Notes: a model not told the origin generated them from the sequence alone. 64,000 nt of DNA from Cenococcum geophilum 1.58 (GCA_001692895.1 KV748214.1:124001-188000), one strand, 5' to 3'; numbered from the stretch's first letter, positions 11,008 to 22,495 are shown. Program-made: numbers and translations.

Positions 11008-11965
11008 ATGTCTGAGACGCCTGATGGTTCGCCGCCACAGCGCACTGCTTCAAAGCCAACCCTTAGTCCCCCGAAGCCTGATGCAACCTTCTACACGTGG
11101 AGCACATTCTTCTCAATATTGTCAGGGCAGGCTAGTAAAGAGGAAAGGCAGGGGTATTTCCTTGAACGCGACATTTTAAAAGAAGAAAGCGATTGCAAGA
11201 GATGCGAGACTCACAGGGACTATTTATTCAAATATAGTATGTGACTGCTCTACCCTCACTTCCCTGTTCCTTTTCATTACATTATAAAGGGCTCAATCAC
11301 ATGAGAATCAATCGCTAACCCATTGCAGGCCCTACAGTGCGTTTTATACAATCCGAAGTTGCTAAACTAGGCGTAGACATCAATTCCACCAACGTGCGCT
11401 GTAAAAGATGCACGGCTGATCAATCTGGAGGATTCGACTTGAATTATGGAATCTTATTATGTGCAAATCATATGCGGAATCGAGGTCATATAGAGGACAC
11501 AATGGCGCATGAAATGATACACGCGTATGATTACATGCGGTTTAAGGTAGATAACTGGAACTTGAGGCATCAGGCGTGCACAGAGGTATGTGGGGTTTTT
11601 TCTCTCTACATTTTTATGGTCCATAGCCCGTTTGGATTTGCCAGTTGTTATGAAGAAGGAAGAGTGTAGAGAGTAGACAAGGAAATTGGGGCAAAACGGA
11701 AGTCACTGCCAAGACCAAAGCAGCTAACAAATCCCAGATTCGCGCCTCAACTCTCTCTGGAGAATGTCGATTTACACGAGAGTTCTTTACTCGCAACCAA
11801 TGGAAGATTACAGAGCAATTGCAGGAGTGTGTGCGGCGAAGAGCCACTTTATCACTTATGGCCCGGCCGACATGTAAAGACGATGTTCATGCCGCTAGAA
11901 TAGTCAATGAAGTCTGGGATAGCTGTTTCACAGATACTCGGCCGTTTGACGAGATTTATCGATGA
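11008..11965 (+). CDS. atp23: Atp23, mitochondrial inner-membrane metalloprotease
   Basis: Exons 11008-11236, 11329-11585 and 11738-11965 join to 237 residues. The zinc-protease motif HEMIH (HExxH) lies in [16 protein letters not shown]. Paired cysteines (CKRCETH, CKRC, CANH) and the conserved IRAS.LSGECR block follow the Atp23/M76 family. Atp23 matures and chaperones mitochondrially encoded ATP synthase subunit 6 from the intermembrane-space side. The C-terminus ends ..[20 protein letters not shown], as in the family. The length fits fungal homologues (about 220-270). The start at 11008 was chosen because the upstream in-frame extension to 10675 has no family similarity and overlaps the promoter. 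Confidence 0.94.
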
Positions 11966-12285
11966 AATAAAGAGGCTAGGATGGGCGTACGAATTTGTCA
12001 CACAAGGAAGCACGTCTTACGAGTTTCCAAAGCGATGTATTATATTGGATCTTTTGGACCTTGTACCATTATACAGGATATCCGCATAGCGCCGGCGTTT
12101 TACAGAGGAAATACCAGACCAATTCAACTCCTGTTCATGCATCATCCAGTGTTCAGTCCGCTTCCCAAAAAAGGCCTGAAGGCCCCCAATCCTATCAAAC
12201 GCAGTCATCCCATCCATTGCATCTCATTTCAATGAAAGGGAAGATAATTGGCAGCCCAAGTACGCAGTACATAGTTTGTACTCCT
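11966..12285. other. Convergent intergenic region (Atp23 / Aurora kinase)
   Basis: 320 bp of 3' flanks; no gene or RNA is supported. Confidence 0.55.
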
Positions 12286-13588
12286 TCAGCTCTCTCTATC
12301 ACCGCTACTCCTCATCTTGCTTGAGTCACGCATATAAGCTCTTTCGCCCTTAACGCAATGCTTGACGATCCAAGGGTGTTGTTGGATGTCTTCAAGCGGG
12401 ATACGCTTCTCAGGATCAAGAACAAGTAACTAGAATATCTGTTAGTCTCATTCTCTTACAAACTCGATACGGAACTTCACTCACCCTCTTAATGAGATCT
12501 CTCGCTTCCGGGCTGACAAACCCAGGCACTTTATACTCGCCTCTAGCAATTTTCCTCTGGGTCATAACTTGCTCGTCCTCAAACGGTGCCTCTCCCACCA
12601 AAAATTCATACGTCAACACCCCCAAACTCCACAAATCGACCTTTTCACTATAGTAGTTCTCCTTGGAGCCGCCCTTAAGCATCTCTGGCGGTAAATAATC
12701 CAGCGTTCCACACATGGTCTGTCGCCTATTGTTCGGCGCATGCACACTCCACCCAAAATCCGAGATCTTAATTTCGCCGTGGATGCCGACAAGAATGTTC
12801 TCGGGCTTAATGTCGCGGTGGATGACGTGCTTCTTGTGCAAGTACTTGAGCGCGGCCGCCATCTGAGCGATGTACTGTGCAGCCTTCCATTCCGGGAAAC
12901 GCTGCTCGCGGCGCAGGTGCTTGTACAGCTCGCCTTTAGCCGCAAACTCAAGGATCAGGAAGATGCGCTTAGCATCGTGGAAGTGGCCGTATAGCCGCAG
13001 GATATTTGGGTGTGCAAGGTTGGACTGAATCTCGATCTCACGGCGCACCTGCTTCTCGACTTTGTTGTGTTGCAGTTCGTTCTTGTGCAAAACTTTCAGG
13101 GCGCAGACAAAGCCTGACGAACGTTCTTTGGCGAGGTACACGCGTCCGAATTTTCCTTTTCCGAGTGGCTTACCGATTTCAAACATGCCGAGATGGAATT
13201 GCTTCGGAGCGGAAGGTTGAGGGTAGAGACTCTCAGTACGACGGTGAGATATTTCGTCGGATGAACGAGGATTCTGGTCACGATGTTGCTGTGCAGCTTG
13301 GGATGGAAGGGTAACTTTGGTAATAGTGTTTAGAGGTTTGGATGAATTTGTGTTTTGGATTTTCTGGAGAGGGAGTTTCATCCGGTTGGCGCTTGTAGAA
13401 GAACCCAGGCCTGATATTGTCATTGCAGCGGAGAGGGAGCCCTTTACTAAAGTTAGTCGGGACTCAATTGGCATGATTGAACATTAGGATCTTACTTTCG
13501 ACTTGTGATAAGTCGTAGTCGTGACAATTTGGTCGTCATTCTCATCAGTAACGGTAATCCGTTCGAATGCGGTTTCAATGACGTCCAT
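12286..13588 (-). CDS. ark1: Aurora-family serine/threonine kinase
   Basis: Exons (minus strand) 13588-13496, 13441-12485 and 12429-12286 join to 397 residues. After a variable N-terminus of about 115 residues, the kinase domain shows the glycine loop [11 protein letters not shown] (from about 125), catalytic ALKV lysine, HRDIKPEN (239 on), the Aurora-specific DFGWSVHAP (259 on), activation loop [16 protein letters not shown] and a C-lobe end [18 protein letters not shown]. Fungi have a single Aurora (Ipl1/Ark1), the catalytic subunit of the chromosomal passenger complex that corrects kinetochore attachments. The first exon ([20 protein letters not shown]) was added because the in-frame ATG at 13474 falls inside the first intron. 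It is divergent with TIP41. Confidence 0.95.
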
Positions 13589-13869
13589 GATGCGAGGAGT
13601 GGGTGAAGATGGCTAGTAAATAAAATGATAGAAGCTCAAAGTTCTCACCCGTACAGATTGCAGTTTGACCTGATGTCGTCAAGGTTGGGGTTGTCAGAAG
13701 TGCTCGGGAGTAAATAAACGAGTCGGCGGTTGCCACGCGCAACGATCGACGAATCCCATTCCGAAATCTCCCCGCGACTCAGGATCCCTCCATCCATCCC
13801 GACGCAGCTGTTGGTGCGAATTTTCTTTTCTAACTTCTTTTCTAACCTGCAGTTCTCACCTCAGGCACA
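13589..13869. promoter_or_regulatory. Shared divergent promoter region of Aurora kinase and TIP41
   Basis: 281 bp lie between the two divergent starts. No individual site is claimed. Confidence 0.5.
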
Positions 13870-14767
13870 ATGACGTCGAAGTTCAACGGCGTGATGCCCA
13901 AATCTCCTCTTCCTGACCCTGACGCCGACGCATCCATTACCCAGAATGGGTTCAGGGTCATCACGCGCAAGCTACCTATTTTGAAGGCCGGACCTATCGA
14001 AGAAATGACTGAGAAGCTGGGGATTACACCACCGGAGATGATTTTCGGCGACAATTTCATGCATATTGAACACCTGGCGAGTGGTTGGAAAATTGACTTT
14101 AATGCATTCGATGCATTAGATCGCGTAGACAAAACTGGAGAAGCAATGCTGAAAGTCTCTTACTCAAGAGAATGGCAGCAGAATCGGTAGGCTTTCTCTC
14201 TCTAAATACCATCGCTGTCTTCGAGACAGGTGAGAGTCATTATGGTATGTAGCTAACCCACCAAGCTCCAAGCAATTCGAAGACATCAAAGAAGTCGTTA
14301 AACCTTTCGACTGGTCATACAGCACAGATTACAAAGGCACTACCATACCCGCCTCTCTCTCTTTTACCCCAACTGACAAACCCATCCCGCTTGCCCTCCT
14401 CAAACGTCCTGACCCTATCCTTTTCTTCGATGATGTCGTACTTTACGAAGATGAGCTAGCAGACAATGGCATCGCTATGCTGTCCTGTAAGATCCGCGTT
14501 ATGCCAGCGAGATTACTCCTCCTCTGCCGCTTCTTCATGCGCCTAGACGACGTCATATTTCGTATCAGGGATACTAGGGTCTTTGTGGAGTTTACAACGG
14601 GAGAGGTAATTAGGGAGTACACTGCACGAGAGGAGAAGTTCGGAGTTGTAAAAGAAGAGTTGGCGAAAACCAGAGAAGATGTCCCTGCACTCATGAGGGA
14701 CCCGAACAGGTTGACAGAACTGTTGCCAGTTGTAGAAAAGGACCTTGAAAGACTAGTACTGAAGTGA
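13870..14767 (+). CDS. tip41: TIP41-like regulator of type 2A phosphatases
   Basis: Exons 13870-14186 and 14266-14767 give 272 residues. Family blocks are clear: RKLPILKAGPIEEMTEKLGI, PPEMIFGDNFM, FNAFDALDRVDKTGEAMLKV, EDIKEVVKPFDWSYSTDYKG, PIPLALLKRPDPILFFDDVV and LYEDELADNGIAMLSCKIRV. A domain with acidic/basic helices (TAREEKFGVVKEELAKTRED) closes the protein. TIP41 binds TAP42/alpha-4 and PP2A-type catalytic subunits and connects TOR signalling to PP2A/Sit4 activity in the cytosol. The intron acceptor joins CG|C TCC AAG, preserving the frame. The length matches fungal TIP41. Confidence 0.95.
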
Positions 14768-15905
14768 ATAGTGACGTATGCATGCCCCGCTTGGATGCTT
14801 CTAAGAGGGAAAGATTCCGACCATAAAATTTGATCTACCGATGCTTTGGAGTAACACATACCAACCAGCAGCTGAATATGGCGCTGAAATAGCAATGAAG
14901 GGAGTGGTGATGAAACGAGATGGGCTAGGGACCAGAAGAGTACTCAGCATCGAAGTCTGCTTTCGCCGTGCCTCCATCGTCCGCAGTGAGGACAACGAAA
15001 GATGGAGGGAACAGGGATAGTCTAGGTTTGGCGTAACGTCTTCACTTAGAGACACCATATCTAGGGGACATCCACAAGATTCATAGGGAATTTTCCGGTT
15101 TATCTGCTGGATGCCATGGGTTGGGATAATATTCCAGGCTTCAGAATGCTTCCGCTAAGCCTAAAATGAGGATAGCTTCATACCATTCCACCCGGTACCA
15201 AACATGTGCGTTAACGTAAAATCACTGTCACGCTAGAATGCTTGTTTATTTCAACCGCGGGGGTCGTAAAGCTAATCTTAAAAGTTCGTCCACAATATTG
15301 CCTTGAAGCCGTCATGATGCTGGTAATTGAGACTACTGCTGTTGAGGACTGAGGAACGTGAAAACGAGAACGGTTTCGTAACCTCCAACCGAACGACGCG
15401 GCTAAGGTCTCAAATCATTTTCACGAAGATAAGTTTATGGCAGTTCTACATCCAGATGGTCTAACGATGCTGAATTTATTCAAAACCTCTCCAAAGATTC
15501 ATGTGTCACGGGCGATACGATGGGCGCCTGCTTGCCGCCCAACCCTCAGCCACAACTCCAACGCGATCGATCCCATCCACCAGATTTTGCCACTTGCCCC
15601 GGAATAAGCTAACCCAGCGCACACTCTTCGTATCGGCAGCCTAGATGCGACCCGGTGCGTCAGGAATATATCCCCAGGCCAGTCAACCAAGGTGAAGATG
15701 GCTGTGCCTGGCTATTTGCTTCCTGGTGCTTCCAGCGAGTACGTCCTATGAGGCTTTGCTCGACCCCTGCATTTGTAGCTGCGCCGCACCGAAGTGATCA
15801 CTCATATGCCATTATGTATCGATCTCCTTCCCTTCGTATTGATTTTAACTAAAGCAGTGCAAATTTTTAAAATTTTAATTCAAATTTCTTTCCCATTCAT
15901 GCTTC
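14768..15905. other. Intergenic region, no gene recognised
   Basis: 1.1 kb with only short frames lacking family resemblance. The last 80 bases before 15906 are AT-rich and probably form the leader of the next gene. Confidence 0.55.
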
Positions 15906-18358
15906 ATGGCCGATCCCCTGAGTGTGCTGAGTGCGGCGGCATCGTTTGTTGGCATAGCTGGCCAAGCTGCTCAAGGCATTTCGTATATTCGCCGAGTCTT
16001 CAAAGACATCAAAGGCGCTCCACGACTCATCAAGAATCTTAATCATGAGCTCCAAGTCCTTGAGAGCACACTACTCCAACTGTCAACTATAGATCCGGCA
16101 CACATAAGCCCGGAAGCAGCACGCAGTTTCACTGTGACAGTTGAACATTGTTTCACCCATGCAGAGGCTTTGTCGGACATTCTAAGCAAATATGACTTCT
16201 CTATGATTGATGGGGGCGCAAAAAAATTATGGAAACAAGTCGTTGCAAGCGACAAAAGATCAGATCTCGAGGAACACACCAAAAGATTAGAACGGGCAAA
16301 ATCTTCCCTCACAACTGCTCTGGGCGGTCTCCAGATTCAGATGACCGAGTATGTTCTAAACACCTTTTGAGCAGGTTAATTCCTTCGGAGTCACCGTAAA
16401 ATAAGCCATACTAATTTCTTGCAAGTGGTATGCAACGTAGGCAAGCCGCCCACGCGAATCATGTCGAACAATCTTTGAATAGAATCACTACAAGCCTCTC
16501 TTCCAACTCAGTAGTAACAGAGAACACTTACACCACCACTCTCCGAATCGAGGAAGGGGTTGAGAATGCCACCGAGATTCTGAAGAGAGTCGACCAGGTG
16601 ACGCAGAAACTGGCTTCAGACGTGCCCGTAATGATTGAACAAGGTTTTCAACGCTGTATGGCAAACACGCTCGCTGGCCTTCATTTTGCAGAATTTGAAA
16701 CTAGGCTACAATTACCAAAATGCTACTCAGGTCGTAGACTAGCTTATAATGAGAGTAAAAACTCTCTTATGAAGACGCCTCATTTCAGCAACACTCAAGG
16801 CTCTCCTGTCCAACCATCACACGGGCTAGACAGTCCACAACTTCCAAAACTTTCGTCCCCTAGACAACAAAGACAGCCCATAGCCTTTGGGAGATCCGAG
16901 GAAAAACTTCGCGCTCTCTCCAGACAGGGTGCCAAGGGCGATTTATCACCTCTGCAGAAGTCTTCAATCCCTGCTCAGACGAGGACATTCTGCAGGACAA
17001 TACCATTCCCTATCGGCTTCTTGCAAACAAAGACAACTAAGATTCTCTCTCACGATTCGCCTGCTACCAATAGCGGTGAAAAAAATACCGGTATAATCCA
17101 GGTTACAATAACATTGCTTCCCTTCCGGTGGCTCTCGTCTCGCGGTTATACGGTGACTTTCGACAAGGTTTTACACAGTGGCAACGCAATATCTTGGATG
17201 CCAGGTCTCCGCTGCTACAACGTTGTTCCCGACGACTCGATGGTCATACAGGCTTGCTTGGAGCGAGATGTTGTGGCGCTTCAAAAACTTTTCCAATACC
17301 GACAGGCATCCCCTTTTGACGTCGACTCTGCTGGCGCGACGCTTCTGGGACATGCGTTGAACTGGTGCAGGTATGATACCCATGTTTCCAAACCAATTGA
17401 TAAGGCTCTGGAGGTGATCCAGTTTCTCATTACAGAAGGCGCCGATCCCGTTCCTTTCATGGGGGAGTTTTTGGATGCTTATGACTACTACTCGATTGAG
17501 TACACGATAGTGGACGCTCTCGGTATGATTACTCATGAAGAACATACGATTGAGGTCCTCGACGCCATTGGCAGACTTTGTCTTGCGGCTGCGCAACGAG
17601 ATCCCTTTGATGATCCAAAAATATTAAGGAAACTGTGGACTGCGTCCGCGAGTGGCCAAACGGTACCGCCCCTGGACTTTTCTTACTTGTTTCAAGAGAA
17701 ATATTCAGGCCTTGAAGAGATTGTTTTCGAATGCCCGGACTACGTTTTCTATACCCTGATGGTCAAAGACACGGTTACACTAACGAGTACCTCGGACAAG
17801 ACGTGGCAAAGAGCCGTTGATCAACGATTTGAGGTTTTGGCATATCTGTGCACCGGTGGTGACGAAAGCATAAAAGCAAGAATCTTTGCTATGAAAGAAT
17901 GGGAGCCACATCAACTATCAACGCCCTATCGAGATATAACATGTTTCTGTCCAGAAACCCCAAGCCATTTGTTATTTGCACTACTTCGGAATTCAAAGTA
18001 CTTTGAATGTAAGAAATCAAGACGTAAGCCACTACGCCAACACCTGCACCGCATGCTCGTGCTTCTGCTTCAGAATGGTGAGGATCCGTTGGGAACTTGC
18101 TCATGCAAAGCGCTATGGAAAACCGGAGGCACAGGATCACGAACAGCTACAGATATTGCCGCGGCTGAGGGTTTGCTTGAGGTGTGGGCTGATGCTCTCG
18201 AGGAAGTCGGCTACAATGCCACGGAAATTATTGATGAGTGGCGGTTCGCAGAATTCCAAAACGTGTTCCAAGTACACGGAGAATCTGCAATTAGTCTTTT
18301 AGATTCTGTCAAATTTATTGGCAGTACTCTAATCTCCACGGCTTCTTACATCATCTAA
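15906..18358 (+). CDS. Fungal NLR-type N-terminal domain protein with ankyrin-like C-terminus
   Basis: Exons 15906-16348 and 16426-18358 join to 791 residues. The N-terminus (MADPLSVLSAAASFVGIAGQ ... IRRVFKDIKGAPRLIKNLNH) is the helical fungal domain often found at the start of STAND/NLR-like proteins (Helo-like or SesA-like; exact family not settled by eye). A helical, probably coiled stretch (ENTYTTTLRIEEGVENATEI) leads to a Ser/Pro linker and then TIPFPIGFLQTKTTK ... TLLPFRWLSSRGYTVTFDKV. Ankyrin-like text follows (MVIQACLERDVVALQKLFQY, ALEVIQFLITEGADP). There is no P-loop NTPase domain, so it is not a complete NLR. Such proteins are expanded and variable in Pezizomycotina and some are linked to non-self recognition; that role is not shown here. 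It is the last intact gene before the decayed region. Confidence 0.8.
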
Positions 18359-18389
18359 ACCAATTTTCTAGTACTATATTCAAAAAGTT

Positions 18390-18533
18390 TATCCCTTAAC
18401 CCGCTGGCTTGCATCCAGAAGTTATCGATAAGTACTAGCCAATCAGGTGGCTAGCCTTTGTTCTAGTGTTCTAGTGTTCGTGCACGGTCTAATCTTTATT
18501 GATAAGCTCTGGACACCAGCGGGTTAAGGGATA
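18390..18533. mobile_element. 144-bp MITE with 18-bp perfect terminal inverted repeats
   Basis: TATCCCTTAACCCGCTGG at 18390-18407 is exactly inverted at 18516-18533. The inner parts pair imperfectly (GTTATCGATAAG versus CTTTATTGATAAGC). The ends read TA...TA, consistent with a Tc1/mariner-type non-autonomous element. It lies 31 bp past the stop codon of the preceding gene, so it may fall in its 3' UTR. A partial relative is at 4024. Confidence 0.8.
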
Positions 18534-18741
18534 GTAGTATTTCAATTAGAGTCTACAAGCAACCGATGTAAAATATATTCAAACTTGGTAATAAGCAAGC
18601 TGTCAAGCCCGCATGGACAAGTATATGGTAGGTGCGCCCGTGCAAGGCACTTCTAAAGGTCCGTGGCGATGTATAAGGTGCTCGTAGTAGTTAAAGCGGG
18701 ATTGACTTGACTCAGCATGCTCAGACTAACGTGTTTTATTA

Positions 18742-19340
18742 CCTCAGAAGCTCAGACCAAGAAATCGATTGCGCTGGCGCGCTAATCTCCTTCGGATATT
18801 TGATCGATTTCTTGGTCTGAGGCACTTTGGCGAGATTTGTATGGAAACACAAGCTTTTTTAGTAAGGAAAACTCATAAACCCTAACAAAATTAATCAATA
18901 TCCTCACAACATATTTTAAGGTAAAAATTATATCAAATTACTTAGGAGATTGAGCTCTATAGATTATAAGATTTTAGGCTTTTTATATTTTTATATGGGC
19001 CCGTACGGGCCTATACAAAAAGTGCTTATGCTTTTAATAATAGGAATTTTAACTTTAACGAAATTAATCTTAGATTTGGGAGGGGATAATATAATTTAAA
19101 GCCCTTTAATATATAAAGTAGCCCCCTAAAATTTATATATTAACTTTTAGAGACTTTATTTTATTATATTATGGAGGAAATCCCCTTATAAAATTGCCAA
19201 AACTAAGATTTTTGCTTATGCTTTTAACAAAACTCGCCAAACGCTCTCAGACGTGATTTTGGTGGATGTTAGTCAACTTATTGACGGGTCAAAGGAACAT
19301 CCGCTCCAATCAAATTCACGTCTGAGCTCGCTGAGGTAAC
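18742..19340. mobile_element. TIR element with nested hairpins, about 600 bp
   Basis: The ends pair as CCTCAG..GCTCAGAC (from 18742) and GTCTGAGCTCGCTGAGG (to about 19337). Inside the left end is a perfect 19-bp hairpin (18751-18769 with 18803-18821, 33-bp loop). Inside the right end is a second imperfect hairpin with arms of about 28 bp (from 19243 and from about 19300). GTCTGAGGC..TTTGGCGAG near 18815 is inverted at about 19226-19252. There is no coding capacity. Element family not recognised. Confidence 0.65.
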
Positions 19341-19342
19341 GT

Positions 19343-19748
19343 GTTTTATCACTCATCCGGTAATATCAGTCATCCGGTAGCCCACCAAAAAGTGGAAAAA
19401 CTGCACCTTAATATCTCGACAACGGCTTAATAATAAATTCCAAAAATTTATAATTGGCCTTTTATACCTATATTAAGACTTTTAATAAAGTTCTAATGTA
19501 ATAAGCCTGGCCATTATTAAAATATTGGGTTTTAGCCCCCAATTTTAAGCTAAATTGCGATATTTTTAGAGCTATTTAATAATTTTTTTTAAATCTAATA
19601 AGAGGTTTAAAATAGGTATAAAAGTCTAATTATAAAATTTCGGAATTTATTATTAAGCCGTTGTTAAGATATTAAGGTGCAGTTTTTCCACTTTTTGGTA
19701 GTTTTTAGGGCTACTAGATAACTAATATTACCGGATAAGTAATAAAAC
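19343..19748. mobile_element. Fold-back element, about 406 bp, with long inverted arms
   Basis: The left arm starts GTTTTATCACTCATCCGG at 19343 and runs past 19470. The right arm (about 19610-19748) is its reverse complement, ending CCGGATAAGTAATAAAAC. The arms share AAAAAGTGGAAAAACTGCAC and AACGGCTTAATAATAAATTC. Most differences between arms are C/T or G/A. There is no open frame; a non-autonomous DNA element is likely. Confidence 0.75.
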
Positions 19749-19908
19749 TTATCTCGGTCCTAGACGATCAGCTAATTACAAGCTGCTTATATAATAGATT
19801 AATTATCTTATATTATTGTCATCTGGTATTATCTCGGTCCTAAATAATTAGCTAATTATAAGCTACTTATATAATAGATTAATTATCTTATATTATTATT
19901 ATCTAGTA
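19749..19908. repeat. Two tandem 80-bp copies
   Basis: Copies 19749-19828 and 19829-19908 are the same length without indels. By eye they differ at nine positions, all G-to-A or C-to-T in the second copy, a direct picture of RIP-type mutation. Confidence 0.85.
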
Positions 19909-19990
19909 TATAGTTCGGAAATTTATTCGTCCCTTACGCTAATTTATATATAATTTTTATATAAACTCGCGCGCCATACTAAATTTTTAG

Positions 19991-20300
19991 CTATTAATTA
20001 ATAACGAACTAACACCTTTATAAATAATCAGCTAATATTATATTCTAGATTTTATAAGGCGATTTTAACGCTGCTAAAATTATTATAAACGGCCTAGTAG
20101 CTACTGCTATATTTCGCCTTAAATAAGCGGGTCTCCCCTTTAAAGCTTTACCTAAAACCCTACTACTATTAATTAATAATAAACTAACGCCTTTATAGAT
20201 AATTGGCTAATATTATATTCTAGAGCTTTATAAGGCGATTTTAACGCTACTAAAATTATTATAGATGGCCTAGTGGTTACTACTACGTTTTGCCTTAAAT
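19991..20300. repeat. Tandem direct repeat, period about 175 bp
   Basis: CTATTAATTAATAA starting at 19991 recurs at 20166. Both copies continue through TTATAAGGCGATTTTAACGC to TTCGCCTTAAA / TTGCCTTAAAT. Differences are mainly transitions. Possibly an old duplicated coding segment; product not recognised. Confidence 0.7.
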
Positions 20301-20799
20301 ATTACCGCTAAAACAGTAAATATTTAGCTAGAGCTATTAACTATCACCAATCCTTAATATTTAACCTCCTATATTAATATTTATAGTAGATAAATACCTA
20401 AATAGCTAATATATTATATTTAGATTAATTCTATACCTTATTACCTGCTTTGTTGCTCCTTTGCTACCTGTGCTACCTAGATGTTAACATATAAACCCCC
20501 TACCGACTTTATATTTACTAATAAGCTATATACTACTATTTAGTATAAAGAAACGCTTAAAGGCCTTAATAAGGAAGCTAAAAGTTAAATATACGTCTAG
20601 TATAGTACGCAACTGTCCTTATACTGCTAGCGAGGTAGTAAATAATACTATTAGTACAGTAAATATCTTTAAAAAGTAACATACTAATAATAAGGCATTT
20701 TAGTTACTAGTAGCAGATAGTAAAGCTCCTTAGTTACTGCGGATAGATCTATAAATATCTTAACTCTCTACTAGCTTAGCCTATTAGGATATACTAAAG
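20301..20799. other. AT-rich decayed sequence, nothing named
   Basis: Many TAG/TAA in all frames. It may include the N-terminal part of the helicase pseudogene that follows, but no motif can be assigned. Confidence 0.5.
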
Positions 20800-21958
20800 A
20801 TATAAGTAGCTAAAGCTTAGAGAAAAATCTAAGACAAAAAGAAGCCTAATATAATAACTTAAGTACGAGATAACGTAATTTAGGGTACTATATTACTGCT
20901 ATATGGTAACGAATTCTATATAAAAAATAAGTAGGTAACCTATATTCGGAGGCTAATCTATAATTGCATTAATATTATCTTTATTATATAAACCGGCTTT
21001 AGTAAAAGCCTTATTATATAAGTAATTTTAATTCTTTATAAAAATACTATATTGCTAATATTTCTTCCTCTAAATAAGATTGCAAAAGAGTAAGTTTAAA
21101 AGGTTAATTAAATTAGTGGTAATACGCTGCTCCTTAACGCTAACGTTAAGGATATAAATAAAGCGCTTAAGAATGTAAAAGCCGGCCTATATACTTATAT
21201 CTTTATTAGTCCTAAGCTTACTAGTATACTATCTTTCCATAATCTACTTAAAGACCCTAAGTTTAAGAAGTAATTAGCCTTAGTCGCTATTAATAAAGCT
21301 TATCTTATTATATAATAGGGTAAGAAGTTTTACCCTAAGTATACGTAGCTACGCTATATACGCAATCTAATTGGAAGCTTGGTTTTATAGTTTACCTATT
21401 TTATAACTTTTAATCTAGAAACGTTAAAAATAGTAAAGAAGTCCTTAGGCTTTAATAATACTAATATATACCTTAAGCAGACTTCTATTTCCTATAAAGA
21501 GCTTATCTTTTATCTTAGCTAAATACTAAAGGATATAATTGCTAAATATACCTTACTCCGCTTCCTTTTTAATAAGGCTATTAATTTTCTAACTATTAAA
21601 ATATATATTAATCCTGCCGTCTTTTAGGGAGGGAGCCGCTTAGCTACTCCGTATAAGATTCTAAAGACTATTATATTCTTTAATACTAGAGTCTAAGCTA
21701 TAAAGGCGTATAGAAGTATATCTAAATACCTATAGTAGCTATATTTAGCTTAATATACTAAGAATATTACCCGCTTAATTATAGCCGTATTCTATTAAAT
21801 AACCTTATTATTTAGTAAATAGTTAATACTAGATAAGTTTAGGAAACTAGTAGAATCTTTTAAGATTTAAATTATTTTTGCTATAAAGGCTATTGGGATT
21901 GGTATTAATCTTCCAAATGTCTATAGAGTGGTTATATATATAATACCGGCGCCTAAAT

Positions 21959-22193
21959 TGTTGGTTATATAAGGGGATATCACGTAGCTACGGTTCGTAG
22001 ATAGTATAATAATTGTTATTATTGTATATGTTAGGGAGGGCGAGGAGCTTAAGGCTCCTCGCTACGCTACTACCGCGGCAATATGTAACGGCAACTTGCC
22101 GCACGTAACGGCAACTTGCCACCCATAATGGTAACTTGCCACCTATAATGGCAATTTGCCTTATATGGTAACCACTTACCTTTATTCCTAATA
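21959..22193 (-). repeat. Copia 3' LTR (left copy)
   Basis: About 235 bp, starting TGTTGGTTATATAAGG. It contains four units of about 20 bp based on GTAACGGCAACTTGCCACCC. It matches the copy at 33,775 with transition-type differences. Confidence 0.85.
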
Positions 22194-22494
22194 CTAGCAA
22201 CTCTTCTTTTATGGTTGCTATCTATATATATATATACCGCTTAACTAGCGTAGCAAATATTAATTCTCCTTACTTACTATTACCATTGTAATATAAGTCT
22301 CGCTATTTTAAAATTTGCCTCTTAGTACGTGGTGCTTTCTTACTTAGGAGTTATAGGTAGATATCTTATTTAGAGGGCCGCTAAGGCGCTAGTAGTAAGC
22401 GAGCTAATAGCAATTTTCTATCCTAGGGATAAAAAATCCTAATTGGCTAGGTTAAGTTAGGGTTTACAGAATATTATGCTCTAAAAAGTCTTAG

Positions 22495-22495
22495 N
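22495..22495. other. Ambiguous base
   Basis: A single N inside the copia element marks an unresolved position. Confidence 0.9.

Noticed and set aside
13474-13495. In-frame ATG as the start of the Aurora kinase
   Set aside because: It lies within a clean GT-AG intron; a proper first exon is found at 13,588-13,496.
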